Positions 18,218-26,198 of a stretch of DNA of 44,522 nt are shown piece by piece. The notes below the pieces were generated by a model that saw nothing but the letters and a program-made list of their open reading frames with translations, did no database searches and was not told the origin of the DNA. This DNA is from Actinomycetota bacterium (lineage in GTDB: Bacteria > Actinomycetota > Actinomycetes > Nanopelagicales > Nanopelagicaceae), in assembly GCA_009698675.1 (NCBI GenBank), contig WLPT01000013.1, positions 1 through 44,522 of the forward strand, given 5' to 3'. Numbering within the stretch: position 1 is the first letter of the stretch; each line of letters begins with the position of its first letter. A program made the position numbers and the translations under genes.

Positions 18218-19570
18218 TTAAGCCCCTGTGTAGTACTTTCCGATTTCACCCAACGCCTTATCCAATAACTCAAGACCTAGCTTGGCATCCTCAACAGCGA
18301 TATTGCATGGTGGACACAAGTGGATGCGATTGAAGTTATTAAACGGCATCAGGCCTAGCTTCTTACATGCGGCCACTAACTCATTCATTGCAGGACTTGA
18401 TGCGCCATAAGGTGCCAACGGTTCGTGCGTTGCGCGATCGCTGACTAAGTCAACGCCCCAGAAAACACCTGCGCCACGAATATCCCCGATGACCTTGTGT
18501 CGCTTAGCTAACTCAATTAATCCAGGCCCCAAGATGCTTTCACCAATCATTGTGGCGTTCTCAAGCATCTTCTCATCCTTCATAACATCGATCGTTGCCA
18601 CGGCAGTTGCACATGCCAGAGGGTGACCCATATATGTAAGTCCACCGGCAAATACCTTTTCATCAAATGTTTTAGAGACGTTTTCGCTAATGACAACGCC
18701 ACCGAGTTGGATGTAGCCAGAGGTAACGCCTTTAGCAAATGTAATTAAATCTGGAACGGCCGCGCCATGCTGGAAGGCAAACCATTTTCCAGTTCGACCA
18801 AAGCCTGACATAACCTCATCGGCGATCCAGAGAATCTTGTACTTATCGCATAGTGCGCGAACGCCCTCCAAATATCCCTTAGGCGGCATTAATACTCCGG
18901 CAGTTCCCGGAACGGTTTCAATTAATACTGCCGCGATTGTATTTGGACCTTCAAAGATAATCGCCTGCTCAAGATGCTCCAGTGCGCGCTTGCACTCCTC
19001 TTCTTCACTCTGTGCCCAAAAAGATGTGCGATAGAGATAAGGACCAAAGAAGTGCACGTGTCCAAATGCAAACTCATTTGGGAATCTGCGCGGATCACCA
19101 GTTGCATTTATCGCAGCACCTGTGTTGCCATGATACGAGCGATAGGTCGATAAGACCTTGTGTTTATGAGTATGCATACGTGCCATGCGGATTGCATTTT
19201 CAATCGCATCGGCGCCACCATTTGTGAAAAATACTTTGGCAAAATCATCGCCAGCTAGCTCAACGATGCGTTGTGCGGCTTCATTGCGAGCATCATTTGC
19301 ATGCTGCGGTGCGATCGTTGTTAAAACCTCAGCCTGGGCTTGAATCGCCTTAATTACTGTTGGGTGTTGATGCCCGATATTTGTGAAGACTAACTGCGAG
19401 GAGAAATCCAGATATGTCTTACCTTCATGATCCCAAAAATATGAGCCCGAGCCACTTGCGATGGGCATCGGCGAAATAGCGCCTTGAGCCGACCATGAGT
19501 GAAAAACATATTTATGGTCTGCCGCGCTTACTGCAGCTTGTTTTGCCGGATCATTAATAGGTGCAGTCAT
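18218..19570 (-). CDS. Class III (omega) aminotransferase, PLP-dependent
   Basis: The 450-aa protein is a fold-type I, class III aminotransferase. It has the PLP-phosphate loop TNGGADAIENAIRMAR (about residues 116-131), SYHGNTGAAI, the cofactor-binding Asp251 in WIADEVMSGFGRTG, and the Schiff-base Lys280 in LITFAKGVTSGY. This family moves amino groups from omega-amines such as beta-alanine, GABA or taurine to pyruvate or 2-oxoglutarate. It diverges from a (methyl)malonate-semialdehyde dehydrogenase gene 64 bp away. A beta-alanine or beta-aminoisobutyrate degradation pair is therefore plausible, but the substrate is not fixed by the sequence. Confidence 0.88.
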   Translation of the reverse strand: MTAPINDPAKQAAVSAADHKYVFHSWSAQGAISPMPIASGSGSYFWDHEGKTYLDFSSQLVFTNIGHQHPTVIKAIQAQAEVLTTIAPQHANDARNEAAQRIVELAGDDFAKVFFTNGGADAIENAIRMARMHTHKHKVLSTYRSYHGNTGAAINATGDPRRFPNEFAFGHVHFFGPYLYRTSFWAQSEEEECKRALEHLEQAIIFEGPNTIAAVLIETVPGTAGVLMPPKGYLEGVRALCDKYKILWIADEVMSGFGRTGKWFAFQHGAAVPDLITFAKGVTSGYIQLGGVVISENVSKTFDEKVFAGGLTYMGHPLACATAVATIDVMKDEKMLENATMIGESILGPGLIELAKRHKVIGDIRGAGVFWGVDLVSDRATHEPLAPYGASSPAMNELVAACKKLGLMPFNNFNRIHLCPPCNIAVEDAKLGLELLDKALGEIGKYYTGA

Positions 19571-19622
19571 CTTTTCGCCTCATACCTTCAGAAGTAAGTA
19601 GCGCCATCATAAACCTCTCAAG

Positions 19623-19628
19623 TAGATT
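19623..19628 (+). promoter_or_regulatory. -10-like hexamer for mmsA
   Basis: TAGATT is followed by AAGCCT (6 bp) and then the ATG at 19635. There is no Shine-Dalgarno sequence, so a leaderless transcript is likely. Confidence 0.5.
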
Positions 19629-19634
19629 AAGCCT

Positions 19635-21119
19635 ATGACTCAGATTACGCATTGGATCAACGGCGCCCTAGATACGCAAAAACCAGAACGCAGCGGGGAT
19701 ATTTACAACCCGGCAACAGGCGCGGTCACCAAGACCGTCGCCTTTGGAAATGCGGTCACCGTTGACCGTGCAGTCGAAGCCGCAACTGCCGCATTTTCGA
19801 CGTGGCGACATAGTTCACTGACTAAACGCACTCAAGTTCTTTTTGCCTTCCGCGAATTAATTCAGCAGAACAAAGAGAAAATCGCAGCTCTGATTACAGA
19901 TGAACATGGAAAAGTTTTAAGTGATGCCGCCGGTGAAGTAACACGCGGTCTTGAGGTCGTTGAGTTTGCCTGCGGAATCCCACATCTTTTAAAGGGCGGT
20001 TTCTCGGAAGAGGTTTCAACTGGCGTTGATGTCTACTCAATCCGCCAAGCCTTAGGACCGGCTGCGATTATCTCTCCCTTTAACTTTCCAGCGATGGTTC
20101 CGATGTGGTTCTTCCCTGTTGCGATCGCCTGCGGAAATACCGTCATCGTCAAGCCATCAGAAAAAGATCCAAGTGCTGCAATGTTTATGGCGCAGTTATG
20201 GAAAGAGGCGGGCCTTCCCGATGGCGTCTTCAACGTTGTCCACGGCGATAAAGAAGTTGTTGATGCACTTCTTACACATAAAGGAATTAAGTCGATTTCA
20301 TTTGTCGGCTCCACACCAATTGCTCGTTATGTCTATGAAACCGGCACAAAGTCCGGCAAGCGCGTTCAAGCTCTAGGTGGCGCAAAAAATCACATGGTCG
20401 TTTTGCCCGATGCCGATCTCGAACTCGCCGCAGATGCCGCAATTAACGCTGGCTTTGGTTCTGCAGGAGAGCGTTGCATGGCAATCTCTGCCATCGTTGC
20501 CGTCGAACCGATTGCAAACGCCCTTGTTGCGCGTATTAAATCTCGCATGGCAAATATTAAAACTGGCGATGGCACTCAAGGCGCCGACATGGGCCCACTT
20601 GTAACAGCGGTTCATCGTGACAAAGTCGCCTCATATATCGAAGCCGGTGCAAAGGCCGGTGCAACACTCGTTGTTGATGGTCGCGCACTCGAGATTTCCG
20701 GTGATGGTTTCTGGCTTGGACCTACCCTCTTCGATAATGTCACGCCAGAGATGTCTATTTATAAGGAAGAGATTTTCGGTCCAGTCTTAAGTGTTATTCG
20801 TGTTAATTCATACGATGAGGCTTTAGCTCTTGTTAACGACCACGAATATGGCAACGGCACGGCAATATTTACTAATGATGGAGGCGCTGCCCGCCGCTAT
20901 CAAAACGAGGTTGAAGTCGGCATGGTCGGCATTAACGTTCCAATCCCAGTACCAATGGCCTACTACTCATTCGGTGGGTGGAAAAACTCACTGTTCGGTG
21001 ACTCTCATGCCCATGGAACCGAGGGCGTTCACTTCTTCACCCGCGGTAAAGTTGTAACTAGTCGATGGCTTGATCCAAGCCATGGTGGAATCAACTTAGG
21101 GTTTCCTCAAAACGATTGA
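19635..21119 (+). CDS. mmsA: CoA-acylating methylmalonate-semialdehyde dehydrogenase
   Basis: This 494-aa aldehyde dehydrogenase makes propionyl-CoA from methylmalonate semialdehyde, or acetyl-CoA from malonate semialdehyde. It has the family hallmarks: ISPFNFPAMVPMWFFPVA, IVKPSEKDPSA, SFVGSTPIARYVYETG and the nucleophile region GSAGERCMAIS (Cys281). The end FGGWKNSLFGDSHAHG with HGTEGVHFFTRGKVVTSRW is characteristic of MmsA/IolA. It acts in valine, thymine, beta-alanine or inositol breakdown. The divergent omega-aminotransferase could supply the semialdehyde. No other catabolic genes are nearby. Confidence 0.93.
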   Translation: MTQITHWINGALDTQKPERSGDIYNPATGAVTKTVAFGNAVTVDRAVEAATAAFSTWRHSSLTKRTQVLFAFRELIQQNKEKIAALITDEHGKVLSDAAGEVTRGLEVVEFACGIPHLLKGGFSEEVSTGVDVYSIRQALGPAAIISPFNFPAMVPMWFFPVAIACGNTVIVKPSEKDPSAAMFMAQLWKEAGLPDGVFNVVHGDKEVVDALLTHKGIKSISFVGSTPIARYVYETGTKSGKRVQALGGAKNHMVVLPDADLELAADAAINAGFGSAGERCMAISAIVAVEPIANALVARIKSRMANIKTGDGTQGADMGPLVTAVHRDKVASYIEAGAKAGATLVVDGRALEISGDGFWLGPTLFDNVTPEMSIYKEEIFGPVLSVIRVNSYDEALALVNDHEYGNGTAIFTNDGGAARRYQNEVEVGMVGINVPIPVPMAYYSFGGWKNSLFGDSHAHGTEGVHFFTRGKVVTSRWLDPSHGGINLGFPQND

Positions 21120-21140
21120 GTTCGTTTCATTTCCAGGTGT

Positions 21141-21902
21141 TTAAGAGATAAGAGTATTGGCAAAGATCTGCCAGGCAAGAGCGGATTTAGCAATCAATGA
21201 GAGCGTGATGTAAGTGCGCTCTCCACGGATGTAATCACTCCACTTTCCAACTTTTTTGTACTGCAACCATTGCACGAGAGCAAATGAGTTAAAGAATACA
21301 AAGATTGTGAAGACTATTCCGTAGACAAATGTCGGTGCTGATGTTTCGCCCACCCCACCAATGGAAAGTACATAAAACAAAAGGACTACCCACGGCACAA
21401 TTCCTGCGATACAACCGAAGATAAATGGAAGCCACCCGCCACTTCCGGGGGTCTCATATTTTTCTTGTAGCCAGCCGAATAAAATCATCGAAGAATTAAC
21501 ACCAAAGATTGCGATAATCGCTGATATCTCGGCAACACCAGTGACTTGCGCAATTAAGACAATCATCACCGAGGAGCTAATAGCGTATTCAACCCAGCGG
21601 AAATAATTTCGCTGCTCAGCAATGCCTTGGCTATAGCGGCCAAAGAACTGTGGGCTTGCTACAACGAAATGAGCCAAGGCTGATAGCCCTAAGAAAATCG
21701 CTACTGTTAAACCGATGGGCGTATTAAATAAGACGACAGGTGCTGCAAATGTAGATCCCGGCGGACCTGACATATAGGTTGCAGTAATCGGCAATGAGAA
21801 ATCATTGCTCAGAGCCAGTACCGCAATCATCTGTCCGAGGTGCAGAATTCCAGCTAATAGATTCGTCTTTCGAAGGCTTTGCGCCGTAATTGGTTTTTTC
21901 AC
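21141..21902 (-). CDS. Heliorhodopsin
   Basis: Heliorhodopsins are seven-helix retinal proteins with the N-terminus inside the cell, opposite to type 1 rhodopsins. The 253-aa product has about seven membrane segments. Its key residues fall where expected from the reference protein 48C12, with a constant offset of two: His21, His78, counter-ion Glu105 (RWVEYAISSS) and retinal-binding Lys239 (LIAKSALAW). The regions FGVNSSMILFGWLQEKY and SFALVQWLQYKKVGKWSDYIRGERTYI are typical. The frame remains open to 22091, but the GTG at 21902 gives the family N-terminus and length and has TACGCT exactly 6 bp upstream. No retinal or carotenoid gene is in the window. Role (light sensing, transport or other) is unsettled. 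Confidence 0.95.
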   Translation of the reverse strand: MKKPITAQSLRKTNLLAGILHLGQMIAVLALSNDFSLPITATYMSGPPGSTFAAPVVLFNTPIGLTVAIFLGLSALAHFVVASPQFFGRYSQGIAEQRNYFRWVEYAISSSVMIVLIAQVTGVAEISAIIAIFGVNSSMILFGWLQEKYETPGSGGWLPFIFGCIAGIVPWVVLLFYVLSIGGVGETSAPTFVYGIVFTIFVFFNSFALVQWLQYKKVGKWSDYIRGERTYITLSLIAKSALAWQIFANTLIS

Positions 21903-21967
21903 AAGGAAAGCGTATCTGCTCAACCTTAAAGAGGGAGGATGAGTGGTTTTGAACCTAGACTTGCGAA
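21903..21967. promoter_or_regulatory. Divergent leaderless promoters of heliorhodopsin and S51 peptidase genes
   Basis: Minus strand: TACGCT (21914-21909), 6 bp, then the heliorhodopsin GTG. Plus strand: TAGACT (21956-21961), 6 bp, then the peptidase ATG at 21968. No clear -35 hexamers are seen. The shared 65-bp gap makes joint control possible. Confidence 0.5.
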
Positions 21968-22699
21968 ATGACCGGTTCACTGGCATTAGTAGGTTCGGGC
22001 GAATACTTGGCCGGGATGGCCGCCTTTGAAAAATCGTTAATCGATGATGCGGTTGTGCACGGCAAAGTGCCAACTTATATTCAGATACCAACTGCCGCCG
22101 GACGTGAGAGCTCTGATCGACTCGATTACTGGCGAGAGCTAGGTCAAGCCCAAGCCCAACGCATCGGCGTGAATTCGGTTCATTTACCTATTTACACTCG
22201 CGATGATGCATTTAAACAAGAGCATGTCGATGCGATTCAAAACAGCGCGCTTATGTACATGTCGGGTGGAGATCCACACCATCTTGCTGCAACTCTGATC
22301 GATACACCTGTATGGTCAGCAATTATAAATAATTGGCAAAGTGGTGCATCTCTTGCTGGGTGTAGCGCTGGGGCGATGGTCCTCAGCTCTCAAATCCCAA
22401 ACTTTCGTTTTACCAAGAGCCCACCCACTCAAGGTCTGAATCTGTTGCCAACGATTCGTGTGATTCCACATTTTAATAAATTCTTCAAATGGATACCAGA
22501 TAGTGCAGCGAAGGTTTTACTCCACGTGCCGAGTGATGCAATTCTTATCGGAGTCGATGAGATGACGGCAATCGTCAAGCGCTCTGGTGTCGACTACTGG
22601 GTCGTAGTCGGAGATGCGAAAGTGCACGTGCTTAAAGGGCTACCTGATCAGCAGTTAATTGACGGAGAACAAATTTTCTTAGCCCGACCCGGTGATTAA
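21968..22699 (+). CDS. Peptidase S51 / cyanophycinase-like protein
   Basis: This 243-aa protein has the class-I-glutamine-amidotransferase-like fold of the S51 family (peptidase E, cyanophycinase). It has a Rossmann-like N-terminus (LALVGSGEYL), MYMSGGDPHHLAATL, and the nucleophile elbow SLAGCSAGAMVLS with Ser133. RVIPHFNKFFKW and DAILIGVDEMTAIV follow, as in cyanophycinase-like proteins. It could cleave Asp-containing dipeptides or act on another substrate. A cyanophycin synthetase gene is not in the window. It is divergent from heliorhodopsin. A 6-bp inverted repeat (AGAGTG/CACTCT, about 22699-22716) follows the stop without a T tract. Confidence 0.8.
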   Translation: MTGSLALVGSGEYLAGMAAFEKSLIDDAVVHGKVPTYIQIPTAAGRESSDRLDYWRELGQAQAQRIGVNSVHLPIYTRDDAFKQEHVDAIQNSALMYMSGGDPHHLAATLIDTPVWSAIINNWQSGASLAGCSAGAMVLSSQIPNFRFTKSPPTQGLNLLPTIRVIPHFNKFFKWIPDSAAKVLLHVPSDAILIGVDEMTAIVKRSGVDYWVVVGDAKVHVLKGLPDQQLIDGEQIFLARPGD

Positions 22700-22809
22700 G
22701 AGTGAGACCCACTCTGTATCTGTGCGTCTCTGCAGATCCCTATAAAACCTGAAATGAGCGTGAATCGTGTCAAGATGTTCCTGGTCATTCTTGAAGACTT
22801 CTTACTGGT

Positions 22810-22834
22810 GTTAGGCAAATGTTAGGCATACGCT
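22810..22834 (+). promoter_or_regulatory. Two direct repeats one helical turn apart plus -10 hexamer
   Basis: GTTAGGCA is present at 22810-22817 and 22821-22828, exactly 11 bp apart. It is followed at once by the -10-like TACGCT (22829-22834), then 6 bp and the ATG at 22841. The spacing would place both repeats on the same DNA face, as expected for a regulator binding site overlapping the promoter. Confidence 0.45.
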
Positions 22835-22840
22835 AAGGCT

Positions 22841-23368
22841 ATGGCTCAATTTCTAGTAGTAACTCATCTTGGTGGTCTTCCAGAACTTAAAGAAAACGGT
22901 ATTTACACTTTGGTGGCCAAGAACGAAGGATTAATCTTTCAGACGGGCACATTCAAGAAAACAGATTTTGCTACCTATTTATGGGATGAAATTGACGCAT
23001 CTGTTGGTACGGAAGAGGAATTAAAGGAGCGACTCACACTCTCGAGAATGGCATTGGTGGGTCCGTTTGCAGTTTTCTTTAGAAAGAAATCGACAAAAGT
23101 GGAATACTTTTTAACAATTACAAAGAATGGCAATCATGGACTATTTAAAGTAGAGCCATCGGCCAACAGTAACTTTAAACCAGTCAAAGCATTAATTGAG
23201 TTGCATCAGAAACCGATCATTCCTCAAGCCTCTGGAACAGCACCAGCCCCTTCTCAGACACCTATTGATCCTCTAGATAGACTCGACAAGTTGGCGCGAT
23301 TACTCGAGCAAGGGATTTTGACCCAAGAAGAATTTGATAAAAAGAAAACCGAGATTTTGGACTTTTAG
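22841..23368 (+). CDS. SHOCT-domain protein with PH-like N-terminal domain
   Basis: This 175-aa soluble protein ends in a SHOCT motif (DRLDKLARLLEQGILTQEEFDKKKTEIL, in two halves), a short helical hairpin common at the ends of bacterial membrane-associated and signalling proteins. The N-terminal 130 residues look like a single beta-rich fold (LTLSRMALVGPFAVFFRKK) similar to PH-like domains that accompany SHOCT, but I do not assign a family with confidence. The ATG is preceded by TACGCT six bases upstream. It begins a run of four same-strand, AT-richer genes without known function. Confidence 0.65.
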   Translation: MAQFLVVTHLGGLPELKENGIYTLVAKNEGLIFQTGTFKKTDFATYLWDEIDASVGTEEELKERLTLSRMALVGPFAVFFRKKSTKVEYFLTITKNGNHGLFKVEPSANSNFKPVKALIELHQKPIIPQASGTAPAPSQTPIDPLDRLDKLARLLEQGILTQEEFDKKKTEILDF

Positions 23369-23381
23369 CAAGGAGGCAACG

Positions 23382-23705
23382 GTGATCGGGTTCATTGGAG
23401 GAATTGGATTTCTTTTCTCATATTTAGGTGCTGCATGGACAAAGGATGAATCTGGGTCCTCATTTTTTGGATCTGGAATTGTTCCAATCCTTCTGGCGCT
23501 TGCCATCTTCGCCGTTGTAGGTATTTTTCTATTTCCTCGCACGGTTGGAATGATGTTCACACCGATGTTTATTGCTACACCTGTGGCGTTCCTAATCGCA
23601 ATATTTCGTAATGGATTCGGGTATTCAATGTTCATATTAGGTGTAGGAGTCGCCGCGTGGTTGGTTACCTTTATTGTTGGGACATTCCGTCCCGATGCGA
23701 CTTGA
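23382..23705 (+). CDS. Small polytopic membrane protein, unknown
   Basis: A 107-aa protein with about four hydrophobic segments. No family is recognised. The frame remains open upstream to a TTG at 23334 inside the preceding gene. The GTG at 23382 is the better start because a perfect AAGGAGG lies at 23370-23376, five bases before it. It follows the SHOCT gene by 13 bp and precedes the 346-aa orphan by 11 bp, so they are likely one operon. Confidence 0.65.
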   Translation: MIGFIGGIGFLFSYLGAAWTKDESGSSFFGSGIVPILLALAIFAVVGIFLFPRTVGMMFTPMFIATPVAFLIAIFRNGFGYSMFILGVGVAAWLVTFIVGTFRPDAT

Positions 23706-23716
23706 GGGCAAAGTAA

Positions 23717-24757
23717 ATGGGGCTATTTGGCAAGGCAGTTGACGCAAGAACAAGTCAGGTATTACGAAACGAATTAGGTTTCGATGTGGAGTTCGATTTT
23801 GTTGCAGGCGGAGTCTTCAAATGCGATCCACTCGGATTTTCGATAAAGCCATTTATGGCAGCAGTAGGCAGTGACGGAATTTTCTTCATTCACGAAGGAC
23901 GCGTTGCACTGGCATTACCTTGGTCAGGAATACTCAGCCGTAAACCAGATATTTGGGGTAAAGGCTCTGAACTACAAATTGCCATTCCTAGAGTGAGTAA
24001 ATATACGCAACCTTCAGAGTTCCCATTTTGTTACTGGCACAAAGCAGAGATTTCTTTCAATAAGCCAGAAGACCATGAAAAATTCTTACAAATGTATTTT
24101 GATAGTAAATTCAATGATGGTTTTACAAAAGAATCCTTAGTTTTACACGACGAATGGATGAGGGCCGGAATTAAACTTCCTGTCTCTGAAGAGAACTACA
24201 TGAAAGCCAATCAAGGATGGGGAACGGAAGAATCTCGTTTGGATTCATACAGAATTTGGGGACTGACTCAGGATTCGCTGAGATTCCTATATTTTGTGGG
24301 TAGAAGCGTATGCCGCGGAATACTTCCAGGGATTTTAATTCAGCGAGCCTTTAACCTGTGGTCAGAAACAGAAAAACTGTCATCCAAATACACAGGCCAA
24401 GTTATGTCTTTCGGAGAAGAATTCATGAATTTAAAAGAGCGCACAGAGGAACTGACACTCTTTCGCGGCGATCCTGACCTTTGGGCGATTGGACGCATTG
24501 AAGTTGGTGTGGATGAGTGGAAGTCCGAGATTCCGACTTTTGAGAGACTCGCGGCTTTTGACCTCCAAGATATTTCAGGAGAGTGGACTGTTGTGCCTGT
24601 GTGGAGTGACTTTCACGACGGATCAGATTTAGTTATTACTAGCGTGCTTAAAGAATTAAAGGATGAATCACTTCATTTGATTACCGGCAAAGGCTTAGTA
24701 ACAATATCGAACGATGAACGGCCAAAATTTTCTGAATTAATTAAAAAACTAACCTAG
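23717..24757 (+). CDS. Hypothetical protein, 346 aa, no recognised family
   Basis: A soluble protein with no signal peptide or membrane helix. It starts MGLFGKAVDARTSQVLRNEL and is rich in aromatic residues (many Trp, Phe, Tyr). A possible beta-barrel or PH-like N-terminal part (about residues 25-110, with GIFFIHEGRVALALPWSGI) precedes a helical middle and an alpha/beta C-terminal part. I do not recognise catalytic motifs. Its codons are AT-richer than those of the flanking housekeeping genes. It probably acts with the SHOCT and membrane proteins encoded just upstream. Confidence 0.6.
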   Translation: MGLFGKAVDARTSQVLRNELGFDVEFDFVAGGVFKCDPLGFSIKPFMAAVGSDGIFFIHEGRVALALPWSGILSRKPDIWGKGSELQIAIPRVSKYTQPSEFPFCYWHKAEISFNKPEDHEKFLQMYFDSKFNDGFTKESLVLHDEWMRAGIKLPVSEENYMKANQGWGTEESRLDSYRIWGLTQDSLRFLYFVGRSVCRGILPGILIQRAFNLWSETEKLSSKYTGQVMSFGEEFMNLKERTEELTLFRGDPDLWAIGRIEVGVDEWKSEIPTFERLAAFDLQDISGEWTVVPVWSDFHDGSDLVITSVLKELKDESLHLITGKGLVTISNDERPKFSELIKKLT

Positions 24758-24773
24758 TCATTGGATATTTGTC

Positions 24774-25007
24774 ATGTGGGATGATTGCGGACGAACTGGG
24801 TGCGCAGGTGGCGGAGGCTCCTTCCTTCTTTTTGTTGGTTTCTTCTGGTTGGCAGCCTCTTATTTTGTACTTTTCAGTGACCCCAAGTCTTTTCGGGAAT
24901 ATGTAAAAGGTTTACCTGCACGGTTGCTCCTTTTTGGTGTGGTCACAGGAATTTTTTGGGTCATAGGCTGGGTAATTCTCAAAATCGAACAGTTCTTGTT
25001 GGGCTAG
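24774..25007 (+). CDS. Small two-TM membrane protein, unknown
   Basis: A 77-aa product with a Cys/Gly-rich N-terminus (DDCGRTGCAGGGGS), two hydrophobic helices (about residues 17-34 and 50-70) and a short basic loop between them. The start is the ATG at 24774, 16 bp after the orphan gene. No family is recognised. It is the last member of the four-gene unknown operon. Confidence 0.5.
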   Translation: MWDDCGRTGCAGGGGSFLLFVGFFWLAASYFVLFSDPKSFREYVKGLPARLLLFGVVTGIFWVIGWVILKIEQFLLG

Positions 25008-25338
25008 GCATTACTTTAAGAACTCAATAGAGATTTACTAGAAGAGCAATTAGAAAGTGCTGTTGATTTTTTGTCCAATACAAGTTACTTCAACCTATGC
25101 TACATATCGCAGGTATTCAGTCTCTCTATTACGGCGATCAGAGTTATAGAAATAAAAACAGCGTTTACGGCGTAAGCACCGTTGGAATTCGTGCATTTTG
25201 ACCCGCTGCCAGAATGCTCTTTAGGCTGGCATTAACCCCAATGGCGTATTCACAAGCTATTCGCAAGGTTTTTGGCAGGAGTGCACCGCTATGGGCTCGT
25301 AGAATTGCCCCAGGCAGTTCACTATAAAGGAGCAGTAC
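25008..25338. other. 331-bp AT-rich non-coding gap
   Basis: I see no convincing gene. A TAGAAT hexamer (25300-25305) could be the -10 of the secreted-protein gene at 25339 and would give a leader of about 27 bp. A 34-codon frame (25097-25201) has no supporting ribosome-binding site or family match. No terminator hairpin with a T tract was found. Confidence 0.5.
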
Positions 25339-26046
25339 ATGCGCACTACAGGTAAGTTAGCAACGGTTGTATTGAGTGTATTAATCTCAACAATTCCGGT
25401 CTCTATAAGTGCGCATGCAGATAGTGAAAACTCGAGCATGAATGAGAACCAAATTGAGGGTGCAATGAGTTCATGCGCCAAAGGTGTAATAAAAAACGGG
25501 CAAGAGGGTGTGTCCAACCCAATGGCCAAGAAGAAATCTGAAGATAGCGACTCTTCTGCACCAAAGTTTGCAACTGTCGTGCGCGATGCCCAGCGAGTTC
25601 AGAAATCCCTTCGCTCTAAGAGCGGTGTACCTGCACAAAACGCCTTAGCCATTCTTACAACTGCGCTAAATACCTATAACACGAACATCACAACGGCTAC
25701 GACGACATATAACAACTTTATGATCGTTGCCAATTCTCAGTGCGAGACTTCCCTTGCGCCATTGCGAACAGCCCTCAACTTAGCTCTTACAAATGCTAAG
25801 AACACCATGAACGCCGTATTGGTTAATGCCGCCTCAACTAATGTGCAAAAGAAGAGCGCCAAAGATGCCAATAAGGTGGCAGTGCGTTTAGCGAATCTGG
25901 CGTTTACAAATTCAGCGCAGACGGCACTTACAAAATATGTCAACGACACAAACCTTGCCCGACTTACGTTGACGAATTCAACTCAAATGGCTGAGCAGGT
26001 GCTCAAGAACGCGATCCAAACGGCGAGGTTGGCGTTAAACTCATAA
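25339..26046 (+). CDS. Secreted alpha-helical protein, unknown
   Basis: This 235-aa protein begins with a signal peptide (MRTTGKLATVVLSVLISTIP, likely cleaved after SAHA). A low-complexity spacer then leads to a long Ala/Thr/Asn/Leu-rich region from about residue 75 to the end, with no Pro or Gly breaks in its second half, which suggests extended helices or a coiled coil. Two Cys residues remain in the mature part (SSCAKG and NSQCETS). The Shine-Dalgarno sequence AAGGAG (about 25327-25332) sets the ATG. It may be a surface or periplasm-like structural protein; no family is recognised. Confidence 0.65.
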   Translation: MRTTGKLATVVLSVLISTIPVSISAHADSENSSMNENQIEGAMSSCAKGVIKNGQEGVSNPMAKKKSEDSDSSAPKFATVVRDAQRVQKSLRSKSGVPAQNALAILTTALNTYNTNITTATTTYNNFMIVANSQCETSLAPLRTALNLALTNAKNTMNAVLVNAASTNVQKKSAKDANKVAVRLANLAFTNSAQTALTKYVNDTNLARLTLTNSTQMAEQVLKNAIQTARLALNS

Positions 26047-26121
26047 TTTAGAGGCGATATAGCGCTCTGATTTCGCCATATCCACGGCTAAAGGTACGAT
26101 TACCCATGTGCGGTCGATTCA

Positions 26122-26151
26122 TTGACCTCAGCAATACCCAAATCGTTGGAT
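26122..26151 (+). promoter_or_regulatory. Candidate typA promoter
   Basis: TTGACC (26122-26127), an 18-bp spacer and TTGGAT (26146-26151) resemble -35 and -10 elements about 47 bp before the typA start. The -10 lacks the usual A at position 2, so confidence is low. Confidence 0.3.
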
Positions 26152-26198
26152 AGAGGCAAGGCCTTATAGCGGCTGGCTTCCTAAGGAAAGTAGTTTTC

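Noticed and set aside
21903..22091. N-terminal extension of the heliorhodopsin frame
   Set aside because: It overlaps the divergent peptidase gene, is Arg/Pro-rich, and the GTG at 21902 gives the family length and residue numbering.
22699..22716. AGAGTG/CACTCT inverted repeat as a terminator
   Set aside because: No T tract follows, and the stem is only 6 bp.
25097..25201. 34-codon ORF in the 331-bp gap
   Set aside because: No ribosome-binding site, promoter or recognisable peptide features; such a frame is expected by chance.
22841..26046. Prophage, transposon or defence island
   Set aside because: No integrase, transposase, phage structural, nuclease or toxin-antitoxin motif, no tRNA-linked attachment repeat; only composition and lack of known families set it apart.
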